Source: UBA7662 sp943369355
GTDB lineage: Bacteria; Bacteroidota; Bacteroidia; UBA7662
Length of the DNA: 64,000 nucleotides
Direction: 5' to 3'
NCBI GenBank assembly: GCA_943369355.1
Contig: CALRMX020000005.1
Location: 186,001-250,000 of the forward strand
Part shown: positions 30,411 to 38,141 of the stretch, piece by piece
Position numbering within the stretch: the stretch's first letter is position 1
Layout of the letters: each line of letters starts with the position of its first letter
The notes under the pieces: generated by a model
The model's input: the letters and a program-made list of their open reading frames with translations, nothing else
Databases searched by the model: none
What the model was told of the DNA's origin: nothing
Made by a program: the position numbers and the translations under genes

Positions 30411-31658
30411 ATGAAACGCATCGTGATATTGGGAGCCGGTTCGGGAGGCACCATGCTGGCCCGGCATCTCTTCAAAAAACTACCGCATGATTTGTACAAA
30501 ATCACGCTAATCGATCCCGAACCCAGGCATTATTACCAGCCTGGATTTCTCTTCATTCCTTTCGATCAAATGAAGCCGGAAGACTGCTACCGTCAGAAAA
30601 CCGACTACATACCCAAAGGAATTCAGTTCAAACATGCCAAGGCCAGTTTGATTAAACCCGACGAAAATCACCTCTTGCTCGACGATGGACAGGAAATTCA
30701 CTACGACCTACTCGTGGTGGCCACAGGTACTCGAATTGCGCCCGAAGAAACACCGGGTATGCTTGGCGACGACTGGCACAAAAACATCTTCGACTTCTAT
30801 ACTTTCGAAGGTGCCATGGCCCTGCGCGATAAGTTGCGCGACTGGGAAGGCGGTAAATTAGTGGTGCACATCACCGAAACACCCATCAAGTGTCCCGTGG
30901 CACCGCTGGAATTTGCGTTTTTATCGGATGCCTATTTTGCCGATAAAGGCATGCGCGACAAAGTGGAAATTACCTATGTAACCCCACTTTCGGGAGCTTT
31001 TACCAAACCCATTGCCGCCGAGAAACTCGGGCATTTGCTCGACGAAAAACAAATACAAGTAGTGACCGACTTTTCGGTCATGGAAATCGATAACACCACC
31101 AAAAAACTGATTTCATACGACGGTATTGAAGTTCCTTACGATTTATTGGTCACTGTACCAACTAATTTAGGCGATCCCGTGATCAGCGATTCAGGTTTGG
31201 GCAACGACTTTGGTTTTTTACCGGTGCACAAAAACACCCTACAGCACGAGAAGTATCGCAACATCTTCTCGCTAGGCGACGCTACCAATGCGCCCACCTC
31301 CAAGGCCGGCTCGGTAGCCCACTTCCAAGCCGAGTTGCTGGCAGCGAACGTCGTGCGCTACTTGCTTGAGTTACCCGTACAGCCCGACTTCGACGGCCAC
31401 GCCAACTGTTTCGTGGAGACCGGTCACGGTAAGGCGTTATTGCTCGACTTCAACTACGATACTGAACCCGTTGAAGGTACTTTCCCCATCGCAGGCATTG
31501 GCCCTATGCAGCTACTCAACGAGAGCCGCATGAATCATATGGGCAAACTGGCCTTCCACTGGATTTACTTCCACATGCTGCTCGAAGGCAAGTCGATACC
31601 GATGATTACACCTCAAATGCAGAAAAGCGGAAAACATCTCGAAACCATCCACCCCTAA
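30411..31658 (+). CDS. Sulfide:quinone oxidoreductase-like flavoprotein
   Basis: A 415-residue FAD-dependent disulfide-type oxidoreductase of the NDH-2/SQR group, probably a peripheral membrane protein that oxidises sulfide and passes electrons to the quinone pool. Seen: the FAD motif GAGSGGTMLA (residue 8), the second strand TLIDPEPRHYYQPGF, the ATGTR motif near 105 and the late FAD-contact segment FSLGDATNAPTSKAG. Two cysteines suited to hold the polysulfide, C161 (IKCPVAP) and C333 (NCFVETG), are present, with a third at C59. The downstream TusE/DsrC-like and DsrE-like genes support a sulfur role. The SQR subtype is inferred; homologous flavoproteins of unknown substrate exist. Confidence 0.8.
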   Translation: MKRIVILGAGSGGTMLARHLFKKLPHDLYKITLIDPEPRHYYQPGFLFIPFDQMKPEDCYRQKTDYIPKGIQFKHAKASLIKPDENHLLLDDGQEIHYDLLVVATGTRIAPEETPGMLGDDWHKNIFDFYTFEGAMALRDKLRDWEGGKLVVHITETPIKCPVAPLEFAFLSDAYFADKGMRDKVEITYVTPLSGAFTKPIAAEKLGHLLDEKQIQVVTDFSVMEIDNTTKKLISYDGIEVPYDLLVTVPTNLGDPVISDSGLGNDFGFLPVHKNTLQHEKYRNIFSLGDATNAPTSKAGSVAHFQAELLAANVVRYLLELPVQPDFDGHANCFVETGHGKALLLDFNYDTEPVEGTFPIAGIGPMQLLNESRMNHMGKLAFHWIYFHMLLEGKSIPMITPQMQKSGKHLETIHP

Positions 31659-31670
31659 ATACACCCAATC

Positions 31671-31982
31671 ATGGAAAAATTAATTGCAGGAAAAGCCGTC
31701 GACGTGAATGCCGAAGGCTATCTCACCAAAGCTGAAGAATGGACTGAAGCCATAGCCGAAGAAATCGCTACCCAAGAACAGGTAGGTCCGCTCGGTGCCC
31801 GTCATTGGGAGGTGCTTCGTTACTTACGCGACCAACAGCTGAAAGGCTCGGCCCTCTCAATACGCGGCATCGGCAAATCTGGTGTTGTCGACATCAAAAC
31901 GTTTTATGAGCTATTCCCCAATGGTCCGTTGAAAAAAGCGTCGAAAATTGCCGGAATTCCCAAACCCGCTAGTTGTATTTAA
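31671..31982 (+). CDS. TusE/DsrC-like sulfur carrier protein
   Basis: A 103-residue cytosolic protein of the DsrC/TusE family. Seen: EGYLTKAEEWTEAIAEEIA, RHWEVLRYLRDQ, and the C-terminal arm GIPKPASCI with the penultimate sulfur-carrying C102. The second cysteine of true DsrC (eleven residues upstream, in '..CxIAGLPKP') is replaced by serine (KKASKIAGIPKPASCI). It is therefore a one-cysteine TusE-type carrier rather than the two-cysteine DsrC that works with sulfite reductase. It starts 12 bp after the flavoprotein gene in one operon, so it probably accepts or relays persulfide produced by that enzyme. Confidence 0.88.
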   Translation: MEKLIAGKAVDVNAEGYLTKAEEWTEAIAEEIATQEQVGPLGARHWEVLRYLRDQQLKGSALSIRGIGKSGVVDIKTFYELFPNGPLKKASKIAGIPKPASCI

Positions 31983-31993
31983 AGACTCACATC

Positions 31994-32506
31994 ATGGAAA
32001 CTCAATTTATGCCCGAAGCAGAGGTAATGACCGAAGCCAAGCCAGTGAAAAAAGTGATGATTATTGTATCGAAAGGCACGCTTGACGGCGTTTACCCGGC
32101 ACTTATCCTTGCTAACGGCGCACGCATGGAAGGCATCGAAGCCGAGATGTTCTTCACCTTTTTTGGTCTCGAAGCCGTAGTAAAAGAACGTATGAATCAC
32201 CTGCATGTAGCCGCTGTTGGTAATCCTGCCTTGCATATGCCCACCTTGGTGGGAGGTTTGCCCGGCATGGAGAACTTCGTAACGCACATGATGAAAAAAG
32301 AAATGGAAAAACTCGACATCCCCGACGTTGGCGAGTTTCTGGAAATTATCCAGGCATCGGGCGGTAAAATATTCGTGTGCAAGCTTGCCATGGATATGTT
32401 CCATATGAAAAAAGAAGATCTCTGGGAAGGTGTTGACGAAATTCTCACCGTAGGAGACTTTTATGCCCGCTGTGCGGGCGAAAATACACAGGTGTTGTTC
32501 ACCTGA
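31994..32506 (+). CDS. DsrE-family sulfurtransferase-like protein
   Basis: A 170-residue protein of the DsrE/DsrF/DsrE2 group. The core begins near residue 19 (KKVMIIVSKGTLDGVYPALILANGA) after a Met/Glu-rich extension. The likely persulfide cysteine is C129 in GGKIFVCKLAMDMF, the position used by DsrE2-type proteins; a second, C160, lies near the C-terminus. A loop rich in Met (GLPGMENFVTHMMKKEM) is typical of DsrE2 and may touch the membrane. The start at 31994 is favoured because it keeps an 11-bp gap from the TusE-like gene. Last gene of the operon; a strong terminator follows. Confidence 0.85.
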   Translation: METQFMPEAEVMTEAKPVKKVMIIVSKGTLDGVYPALILANGARMEGIEAEMFFTFFGLEAVVKERMNHLHVAAVGNPALHMPTLVGGLPGMENFVTHMMKKEMEKLDIPDVGEFLEIIQASGGKIFVCKLAMDMFHMKKEDLWEGVDEILTVGDFYARCAGENTQVLFT

Positions 32507-32524
32507 GGTGTATTTAGGTTCGTG

Positions 32525-32568
32525 CCGGTCGGTCTACAGCATCCGTTGGGGCCGGCCGGTTTTTTTTT
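32525..32568 (+). terminator. Rho-independent terminator of the sulfur operon
   Basis: Ten-pair stem CCGGTCGGTC (32525-32534) / GGCCGGCCGG (32550-32559) with two G-U pairs, then nine T's. Confidence 0.85.
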
Positions 32569-32581
32569 GGATTGAAGTCCT

Positions 32582-32590
32582 TACTTTCGT
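32582..32590 (+). promoter_or_regulatory. Promoter -7 box for kynA
   Basis: TACTTTCGT (TAnnTTCG variant) ends 3 bases before the kynA ATG, so the transcript would be leaderless or nearly so. It lies directly after the preceding terminator's T-run. Confidence 0.45.
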
Positions 32591-32593
32591 TCT

Positions 32594-33544
32594 ATGGAGA
32601 TTACGTCTGAAATCCGCGCTAAACTTGAACGCCTCGAAGAGAAGTATGCCGCCATGGGGCAGGACATGCTTTCGTATTTAGAAGGACTCATACATACCGA
32701 TTATTTGCAGTATTGGGATTATATCCATTTGGATGTGCTGCTTAATCTGCAAAATCCGCGCACCCATTTGCCCGACGAGAAGATATTCATCGTTTACCAC
32801 CAGATAACTGAGCTCTACTTCAATTTGTGCATGCACGAGTTCGACCAGATGTTTGCCCCTGGCGAGCGTTCAGCCGAGTGGATGGAAGCTCGGGTGGGAC
32901 GATTAACCGCTTATTTCCGCGCGCTTATCGACTCGTTTGAGGTAATGGTTGAAGGCATGGAAAAAGACCAGTTTCTGAAGTTCCGCATGGCCCTGCTGCC
33001 AGCAAGCGGATTTCAGTCGGTACAATACCGCAAAATCGAGATCAATGCCACCGATTTTGTGAATCTCATCGACAAAAACCACCGGACTGAGGAGCTACTC
33101 AAGAAACCGCTGGATGAACAATTTGAGTACATCTATTGGAAACAAGGCGCCACTGAGTTGAGCACCGGTAAAAAGACCCTCACCCTCAAACAATTTGAAG
33201 CGCGTTACGAAGAGTCGCTCATCGCTTTAGGCAAAATGCGTGAAGGGAATAACCTGTACAGCCGTTACCGTGCCATGCCCGATGGAAAATCGAAGGAGCA
33301 AGTGCGTGATGCCTTGCGCAAATTTGATTTACAGGTAAATGTGAACTGGCCGCTGATGCATTACAAATCGGCCGTACGCTACTTAGAGCGCAAACCCGAA
33401 GACATCGCCGCTACTGGAGGCACCAACTGGCAGAAATACCTGCCGCCACGCTTCCAAAAACGGATTTTTTATCCCGAACTGTGGTCGGCCACCGAAATCG
33501 ACGAGTGGGGCAAGGGCTGGGTTGAAGAGGTGTTGCGCCGATGA
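32594..33544 (+). CDS. kynA: Tryptophan 2,3-dioxygenase
   Basis: Heme enzyme that opens the indole ring of L-tryptophan to N-formylkynurenine, the first step of the kynurenine pathway. The 316-residue protein is mostly helical. It carries the family block with IFIVYHQITELYFNL (compare the 'HQ..EL.F' active-site stretch), the distal FRMALLPASGFQSVQYRKIE segment (family '..P.SGFQS.Q.R..E'), and a late heme-side GTNWQKYLPP segment (family 'GTGG'-like). The sequence is somewhat shorter and more divergent than the proteobacterial enzyme, as expected for Bacteroidota. The stop overlaps the WYL regulator start by 4 bp. Confidence 0.92.
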   Translation: MEITSEIRAKLERLEEKYAAMGQDMLSYLEGLIHTDYLQYWDYIHLDVLLNLQNPRTHLPDEKIFIVYHQITELYFNLCMHEFDQMFAPGERSAEWMEARVGRLTAYFRALIDSFEVMVEGMEKDQFLKFRMALLPASGFQSVQYRKIEINATDFVNLIDKNHRTEELLKKPLDEQFEYIYWKQGATELSTGKKTLTLKQFEARYEESLIALGKMREGNNLYSRYRAMPDGKSKEQVRDALRKFDLQVNVNWPLMHYKSAVRYLERKPEDIAATGGTNWQKYLPPRFQKRIFYPELWSATEIDEWGKGWVEEVLRR

Positions 33545-34431
33545 AAGATCCTGGCAAGCTCTTGCGGCTTTTTCGCGAGCTCAACCTCCTTTCGTCGTCG
33601 AAACGGGGCTATACCGTACACGAACTTGCCGAGAAGGTGGGAGTATCGTACCGGACCGTTTACCGCGATTTGCGCATCTTTGAAGAAACCGGATTCGAAC
33701 TTATCCAAAATGAGCTATCGAAGCGATTTCGATTGTCGCGTGCCGAAGAATTGAGTGAAAATATCGCCTTCAAACGTGAAGAAGCCGAAGCCTTACAAGA
33801 AGCACTAGTGGGCTTGCCCGAAGGACCGCTGCGTCAAATTTTGTTGGAGAAAGTACAGGCCCTGAGTGGCTCAGCACAACAAGTTGGCCTGCTCCACCGA
33901 CAAAGCATGAGCGCCAACTTCCATCTCCTGGCCCAGGCCATCCGCGACAAGCGGCAAGTGGTGCTGCTCGATTATCGTTCGGCCAGCTCGCATCAAATCA
34001 GCAACCGCCTCGTAGAACCTTTTGCCTTTTCCGACCAGTACAGCACCGTACAATGTTTGGAGGTGAGCAGCCGAACTACCAAATTTTTCAAAATCGAACG
34101 CATCGGTTTAGTACGCATTGAGGGCAGCCCCTGGCAATTTGAGTACTTGCACGAGCGCCGCAAGCAAGACGCCTTTGGTATGACCTTGCACAAACCGAAA
34201 GTAGTTCGTTTTAAGATGGGGCTGCTCAGCTCCAACTTGCTCAGAGAAGAATACCCTGCGGCAGCCATGCACCTGCATAAAGAAAACGACGGTAGCGTGC
34301 GCTTCGAAGGCGAAGTAGGCGGTTACGACGGTGTGGGTCGGTTTGTCCTCGGACTCATCGACGATATTGAGCCTTTGGGGCCTTCAGAGTTCATTGACTA
34401 TCTCCGTCAAAAAGCAACAAAACTCATTTAA
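33541..34431 (+). CDS. WYL-domain transcriptional regulator
   Basis: A 296-residue DNA-binding protein with an N-terminal winged helix of the HTH_11/DeoR type (YTVHELAEKVGVSYRTVYRDLRIFEE, residues ~22-47) and a WYL-type ligand-binding domain in the middle (NRLVEPFAFSDQYSTVQCLEV through FKIERIGLVRI, ~155-200). A C-terminal WCX-like extension follows. WYL regulators sense small molecules or nucleic acids. It is coupled to kynA by an ATGA overlap, which suggests it controls tryptophan catabolism in response to a pathway intermediate. That function is inferred only from position. Confidence 0.88.
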   Translation: MKDPGKLLRLFRELNLLSSSKRGYTVHELAEKVGVSYRTVYRDLRIFEETGFELIQNELSKRFRLSRAEELSENIAFKREEAEALQEALVGLPEGPLRQILLEKVQALSGSAQQVGLLHRQSMSANFHLLAQAIRDKRQVVLLDYRSASSHQISNRLVEPFAFSDQYSTVQCLEVSSRTTKFFKIERIGLVRIEGSPWQFEYLHERRKQDAFGMTLHKPKVVRFKMGLLSSNLLREEYPAAAMHLHKENDGSVRFEGEVGGYDGVGRFVLGLIDDIEPLGPSEFIDYLRQKATKLI

Positions 34432-34478
34432 CGCTTCTCTCCAGCCACTTTTTAACGTCGGATTTTGGTTTTTCGAAA

Positions 34479-34497
34479 CTTGACAAGAGATGTCAAG
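34479..34497. promoter_or_regulatory. Palindrome upstream of the 37-residue ORF
   Basis: CTTGACA-AGAGA-TGTCAAG, perfect 7+7 arms, 39 bp before the small ORF. A -7-like CAACTTTG (34507-34514) lies about 20 bp downstream, so the palindrome is placed like an operator around -33. Confidence 0.5.
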
Positions 34498-34535
34498 ACC
34501 ATAGCTCAACTTTGGGGTAAGAAAAACGAAAAAAG

Positions 34536-34649
34536 ATGGTACACGAAAGCAAGTTCACCGAAATTCTCGACATGGTTCCCATGGAAATTGAAGATGTAGA
34601 AGCCTATCTCGAGAGCATTTACATTCCTGCTAGCGCTGCAAAAAAGTAA
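34536..34649 (+). CDS. Candidate 37-residue acidic small protein
   Basis: ATG (34536) to TAA (34647-34649) encodes 37 residues starting MVHESKFTEILDMVPMEIED and ending in a short Ala/Lys tail. It is acidic, with regularly spaced hydrophobics that would suit one amphipathic helix. The next gene starts 2 bp after its stop, which is typical of a translated upstream partner. The family is not recognised. It has a plausible promoter and operator just upstream. It is too short for composition alone to prove coding. Confidence 0.5.
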   Translation: MVHESKFTEILDMVPMEIEDVEAYLESIYIPASAAKK

Positions 34650-34651
34650 TC

Positions 34652-35008
34652 ATGGAGTTGCACTTTCCCCTTGCTGGCAGCTGGCGGCCCTTTCGTTTGG
34701 CGGCGCTCGCGCCAATACGCAACTACCGCCTGTTATGCGATGCCTTTCTGGTGTGTGGCAGTCGCGATCTCGGCGGTTTATCGACCGACGTACCGTTGCA
34801 AATAAAACATCATTATGAGCGTGCTACGCGATTGCACCGCATTGAATTGTTCCACGCAAAAAGAAGCCTAGGATTTTTACCACTGCCCGAAGCTCAGCTT
34901 ACTGGTGAAGCGCTTTTGCAAGGCGAAAAAATCAAAGCCCGCATCAGCTGGTATGCCCCAAACGCTCCTTTTTGGGAAAAAATCCGCGTTCGGCTCAATG
35001 TGGTTTGA
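34652..35008 (+). CDS. Hypothetical protein, possible HIRAN-like domain
   Basis: A 118-residue cytosolic protein without signal peptide. The segment from PLQIKHHYERATRLHRIELF through RSLGFLPLPEAQLTGEALLQG and KIKARISW resembles the HIRAN domain pattern ('...R.P.N..D..AI.V...G..IGYLPR..A..L..LL..G'). HIRAN domains bind DNA ends or stalled forks and often accompany helicases or nucleases; none is adjacent. It starts 2 bp after the 37-residue ORF, so the two are probably one unit. The similarity is weak and the protein could equally be unrelated. Confidence 0.5.
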   Translation: MELHFPLAGSWRPFRLAALAPIRNYRLLCDAFLVCGSRDLGGLSTDVPLQIKHHYERATRLHRIELFHAKRSLGFLPLPEAQLTGEALLQGEKIKARISWYAPNAPFWEKIRVRLNVV

Positions 35009-35189
35009 AGCTCGTTTACAGTAGTTATTTGTACTTGCTGCTCCAAAATGACTGAAAGGTTTTGAACCTGGTGTGTAAAGAGGTATTCCAGAAAAACTCC
35101 GACCTGCCCATAATCATTCAAGAAACACCCATTGTAGCCAACAAACAATGAGGCTTTGACGGGCCGCAATTTCCTACGAACTTAGCTGC

Positions 35190-35630
35190 ATGAGCAGTAT
35201 ATCCACTGGCAGCGCCCCCAATCCGGTGGGGCTGTATCCCCATGCACGACGTGTGGGCAACCTTCTCTTTTTATCGGGCATTGGCCCACGCGCAGCAGGT
35301 ACCGATGCCAACAACCCGCAGGTACCCGGCTTGCAGCTCGACAAAAACGGTAATTTCGAAGCATTCGACTTTGAAGCTCAGGTACATCAGGTTTTGGCCA
35401 ACGTAAAAGCTGTTTTAGAAGCGAGCGGCGCCCGCATGGAAGATTTGGTCGACATTACGGTATTCCTCACCGACATGCAGCGCGATTTCAAAACGTTTAA
35501 CCGCGTTTATGCCGAATACTTCCGCGATATGGACCCTAAACCTTGCCGTACCACGGTGGAAGTGGGTGCTTTACCTACCGCCATTGCCATTGAATTGAAA
35601 TGTATGGCCGTAATCCCCGACGGAAAATGA
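35190..35630 (+). CDS. RidA-family deaminase, 2-aminomuconate deaminase-like
   Basis: A 146-residue protein of the YjgF/YER057c/UK114 fold, which forms trimers with clefts for imines or enamines. Seen: YPHARRVGNLLFLSGIGPR, GARMEDLVDITVFLTDMQRDF, and the catalytic-type arginine in CRTTVEVGALP. The extended N-terminus (SSISTGSAPNPVGLYPHAR) and insertion GTDANNPQVPGLQLDKNG resemble the 2-aminomuconate deaminase branch (NbaF/AmnD) more than housekeeping RidA. kynA upstream and the ALDH8-like gene downstream support a role in the 2-aminomuconate route of tryptophan breakdown. This sub-assignment is inference; generic RidA activity is the alternative. Confidence 0.8.
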   Translation: MSSISTGSAPNPVGLYPHARRVGNLLFLSGIGPRAAGTDANNPQVPGLQLDKNGNFEAFDFEAQVHQVLANVKAVLEASGARMEDLVDITVFLTDMQRDFKTFNRVYAEYFRDMDPKPCRTTVEVGALPTAIAIELKCMAVIPDGK

Positions 35631-35824
35631 GTGCGCCTCAAACTCCACCTGCACCAAATACCCTGATGCACTTTGCGCTAGGATTGGCCCTGGGCGGCGG
35701 CTTGGTGGCGGGCATGCAAGCTCGCTTGTGGTGGCTCGAATTGTTGTGTATGGCCGGGGTATTGTTGTACGTCTTTTTTCGAGCTGGCTTTACCAAAACC
35801 ATCAAGAACCGACAGGCGAAGTAG
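35627..35824 (+). CDS. Small membrane protein
   Basis: A 65-residue protein starting at the ATG that overlaps the RidA stop (ATGA, 4 bp). It has two hydrophobic stretches (LMHFALGLALGGGLVAGMQ and LELLCMAGVLLYVFF) and a basic tail (KTIKNRQAK), suggesting a two-pass inner-membrane protein with both ends in the cytoplasm. No family is recognised. Its last 23 bases overlap the end of the convergent CDF transporter gene. Confidence 0.6.
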   Translation: MSAPQTPPAPNTLMHFALGLALGGGLVAGMQARLWWLELLCMAGVLLYVFFRAGFTKTIKNRQAK

Positions 35825-36812
35825 CTTGATGTTTCTTGTTTTGCATCAATAGCGAAAGCTCCCACGACATAGATCCGCTAAAGGCAGTGCTGCGCACCGG
35901 GCAGTCGGCCTTTGCGCAAATGCCACAACTACTCGGGAGGCAAGGATCTACATGGATGAAAAATTCCATTTTTTGCCCGAATTCGGCAGTGACTAAGCGG
36001 TCGATTTGGTCCATGGCCTCATGCGCTTGCTCCACATCGTAATACCGCGGCAGGGTAAGATGCGCATCTACATGCAGCATCCTTCCGTAACGAATTATAC
36101 GCATATTGTGAAAATCAACCCAGTCGGTTTGCCGATTTTGTTGTAGTACTTCGGCCACCCTACCGAGCAATTGCTCATCGGCCTCGTCCATGATGCCGGC
36201 TAAACTAGGCTGCAAGATGCCCCAGGCTGTATAACATAAAAACAAACCAAACAGCAGTGCAACTAAAGCATCTATCCACCACCAGCCGGTAAGCCAAACC
36301 AAACCTAAGCCCACCAACAAACCTGCAGTAGTGTAGCCATCGGCCTGAAGGTGCTTGCCACCGGCGTCTAAGGGTAGGGAGTGCGTTTTGGCTGCACGCT
36401 TCCGTGCCCAAGTCCCCAGCATAAAGTTCACCAGGCCGGCAGTGGCGATAATGGCCAGTCCCCAGTCGAGCGATTTTAGTTCGTGCTGTTCAAACAATCC
36501 GATCACCGCATTCAGCACGATGAGCAAACCGGCCAGGGCCAGCAAAGCTCCTTCGATGCCTGCCGCCAAAAACTCTATTTTCCCATGCCCGTAAGGGTGA
36601 TTGCTGTCGCGGGGACGGGCGCTCCAAACCAAGCTGTACCAGGTAAAACTCCCCGCCAATACGTTCACCAAACTTTCGGCGGTATCGCTCAAAATGGCAT
36701 GTGAGCCGGTAAGCTGCCAAGCCAACAGTTTACCCCCCATAAGCAACACACCCAGTACCACTAACCAGGCTTGGAATCGAATTTCGGAGTTTAGATTATT
36801 GGCTATCGGCAT
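35802..36812 (-). CDS. Cation diffusion facilitator transporter
   Basis: A 336-residue inner-membrane CDF protein exporting divalent metal (Zn, Co, Cd, Mn or Fe) in exchange for protons. Six hydrophobic segments are visible. The metal site residues are in TM2 (ILSDTAESLVN, with a following HPYGHGKIEF loop) and TM5 (HLQADGYTT). The cytoplasmic domain ends with an unusual four-cysteine cluster, C-x4-C-x2-C-x4-C (PCLPSSCGICAKADCP), which could bind metal or an Fe-S cluster. Gene 3' end overlaps the convergent 65-residue gene by 23 bp. Metal specificity cannot be assigned. Confidence 0.9.
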   Translation of the reverse strand: MPIANNLNSEIRFQAWLVVLGVLLMGGKLLAWQLTGSHAILSDTAESLVNVLAGSFTWYSLVWSARPRDSNHPYGHGKIEFLAAGIEGALLALAGLLIVLNAVIGLFEQHELKSLDWGLAIIATAGLVNFMLGTWARKRAAKTHSLPLDAGGKHLQADGYTTAGLLVGLGLVWLTGWWWIDALVALLFGLFLCYTAWGILQPSLAGIMDEADEQLLGRVAEVLQQNRQTDWVDFHNMRIIRYGRMLHVDAHLTLPRYYDVEQAHEAMDQIDRLVTAEFGQKMEFFIHVDPCLPSSCGICAKADCPVRSTAFSGSMSWELSLLMQNKKHQATSPVGS

Positions 36813-36817
36813 ATCGG

Positions 36818-36826
36818 GTAAAGATA
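36818..36826 (-). promoter_or_regulatory. Promoter -7-like box for the CDF gene
   Basis: Leftward TATCTTTAC, one base off TAnnTTTG, five bases before the ATG; suggests a near-leaderless transcript. Confidence 0.4.
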
Positions 36827-36850
36827 CGTTCTGTATAGGCAGTTAATACA

Positions 36851-36876
36851 AAAATGGCCAAACTCATGCTTGGCCA
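36851..36876 (-). terminator. Hairpin terminator of the sigma/barrel operon
   Basis: Read leftward: TGGCCAA, 8-base loop, TTGGCCA, then five T's. Lies 27 bp after the barrel-protein stop. Confidence 0.75.
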
Positions 36877-36902
36877 ACTGCTTAATATTAAGTGCTAGTG
36901 CA

Positions 36903-38141
36903 TCACTTTGTTAACGGCAACATCACCGAAAGCCCGAGCTGATTGCGCCACGGCAGCTGATTGGCCGTGGTGGTGGTGCGGTACACCGACTGAATGGCCA
37001 GTTGGTACGCGATTCTGCCGGGCTGATACACCAACTGCAATCCGCCTGCGCCCATGAGCCCAAAACGACCGGCAGCGGCATTCAAGCTGTAGATCTCTGC
37101 CCCATTGAACCATTGTCCGCGTTGCAACAGCACATAGTTCATCCCTGCCGATACGTTAAACCGTACTTGCAGGCTATTGCGCGACCACAGTTGAGCCGTT
37201 AAGGTCACCGGTAAAAACAAATCGTGTTGTGCCCCATTGGCATAGGCTTGCACCAGGGCTTTGCCACGAACGGTATCGGAAATGATGGGCTCTATGCCCT
37301 TAAAATCTTGTATATAGCCCACTACCGAGCCGGGCGCAATTTGAAACGACTCCAAATCGCCCTTCAGCTGCATTTGAAACCGTTGCAAGGCATATTGCGG
37401 CTCAACGCTCAAACGCCAGCGTTCGCGCTTCACTACCGACACACCCCAGCTCAATTGAACACTGTTGAGCGGACGATACTTGAGCGAACCCCCGGCGGGC
37501 GACCTATCGGTACGTAATTCGGCAGTATGCCAAGGCACCCACGACAGCGCAAGCCAGCTATCGAGTTTTCGAGGAGTACGTAATTTTTTAGGAGCCAACT
37601 GCTGGTCGGCCACAGCCGGCAACGAATCGACTGTCTCGGCGGCGACCACGCTTGGTGCAGGGGACGTTGGCTCTGCTGGAGTAGGCTTCGCTTCAACCGA
37701 CTGCTGCACCACTTCTGGTAATGGAACGGCGGTTACTGGCTCGCTCTCGACTGCTGTGATGTTTGTTGCCACCTCATTTTCATCTTTTACAGCTGTGAGC
37801 AGACTTGTTTCTCGCACAGTTGTGGTCACTTTTGCAGGTGTAGCGGTGGCTTTTTGCGTTGGTTTAGTAGGGGTATTGGGTTGTGTGAATATCAAGTTTT
37901 CTTCAGCTAACGCACCTTCTGGCTGTTGGGTTGGCTGCTGCTGAATGAGCGGCTTTTCGACGCGACTCCTCGTTTTGGTCTGCTCCGCGGCGGGTTCAAC
38001 GTACACCCAGTAGCTGGTAGCACCTACCAAAGCTATCAAGCCAAACGTCGCACCAAACCAGAGCCAAAACTTGCGGCGTTTGCGTTCGGCCCGAACCCTT
38101 TCGAATTCTTCCCAATTCAATTTTGGATGTAGTGCACTCAT
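36903..38141 (-). CDS. Membrane-anchored protein with predicted outer-membrane barrel, partner of ECF sigma factor
   Basis: A 412-residue protein with a three-part layout. A short basic cytoplasmic head (residues 1-23, LNWEEFERVRAERKRRKF) leads into one transmembrane helix (~24-48). A long Pro/Thr/Glu/Val-rich linker follows (~50-190, with KPTPAEPTSPAP stretches). The C-terminal half (~194-412) has alternating amphipathic strands (SWLALSWVPW, QLSWGVSVVKR, WRLSVEPQYALQRF, VRFNVSAGMNYVLL, NQLGLSVMLPL) like an outer-membrane beta-barrel. The start overlaps the sigma factor stop by 4 bp, the usual place for an anti-sigma factor. It may sense the envelope state through the barrel and hold the sigma factor through its head; no anti-sigma motif is recognised, so this is inference. 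Confidence 0.65.
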   Translation of the reverse strand: MSALHPKLNWEEFERVRAERKRRKFWLWFGATFGLIALVGATSYWVYVEPAAEQTKTRSRVEKPLIQQQPTQQPEGALAEENLIFTQPNTPTKPTQKATATPAKVTTTVRETSLLTAVKDENEVATNITAVESEPVTAVPLPEVVQQSVEAKPTPAEPTSPAPSVVAAETVDSLPAVADQQLAPKKLRTPRKLDSWLALSWVPWHTAELRTDRSPAGGSLKYRPLNSVQLSWGVSVVKRERWRLSVEPQYALQRFQMQLKGDLESFQIAPGSVVGYIQDFKGIEPIISDTVRGKALVQAYANGAQHDLFLPVTLTAQLWSRNSLQVRFNVSAGMNYVLLQRGQWFNGAEIYSLNAAAGRFGLMGAGGLQLVYQPGRIAYQLAIQSVYRTTTTANQLPWRNQLGLSVMLPLTK

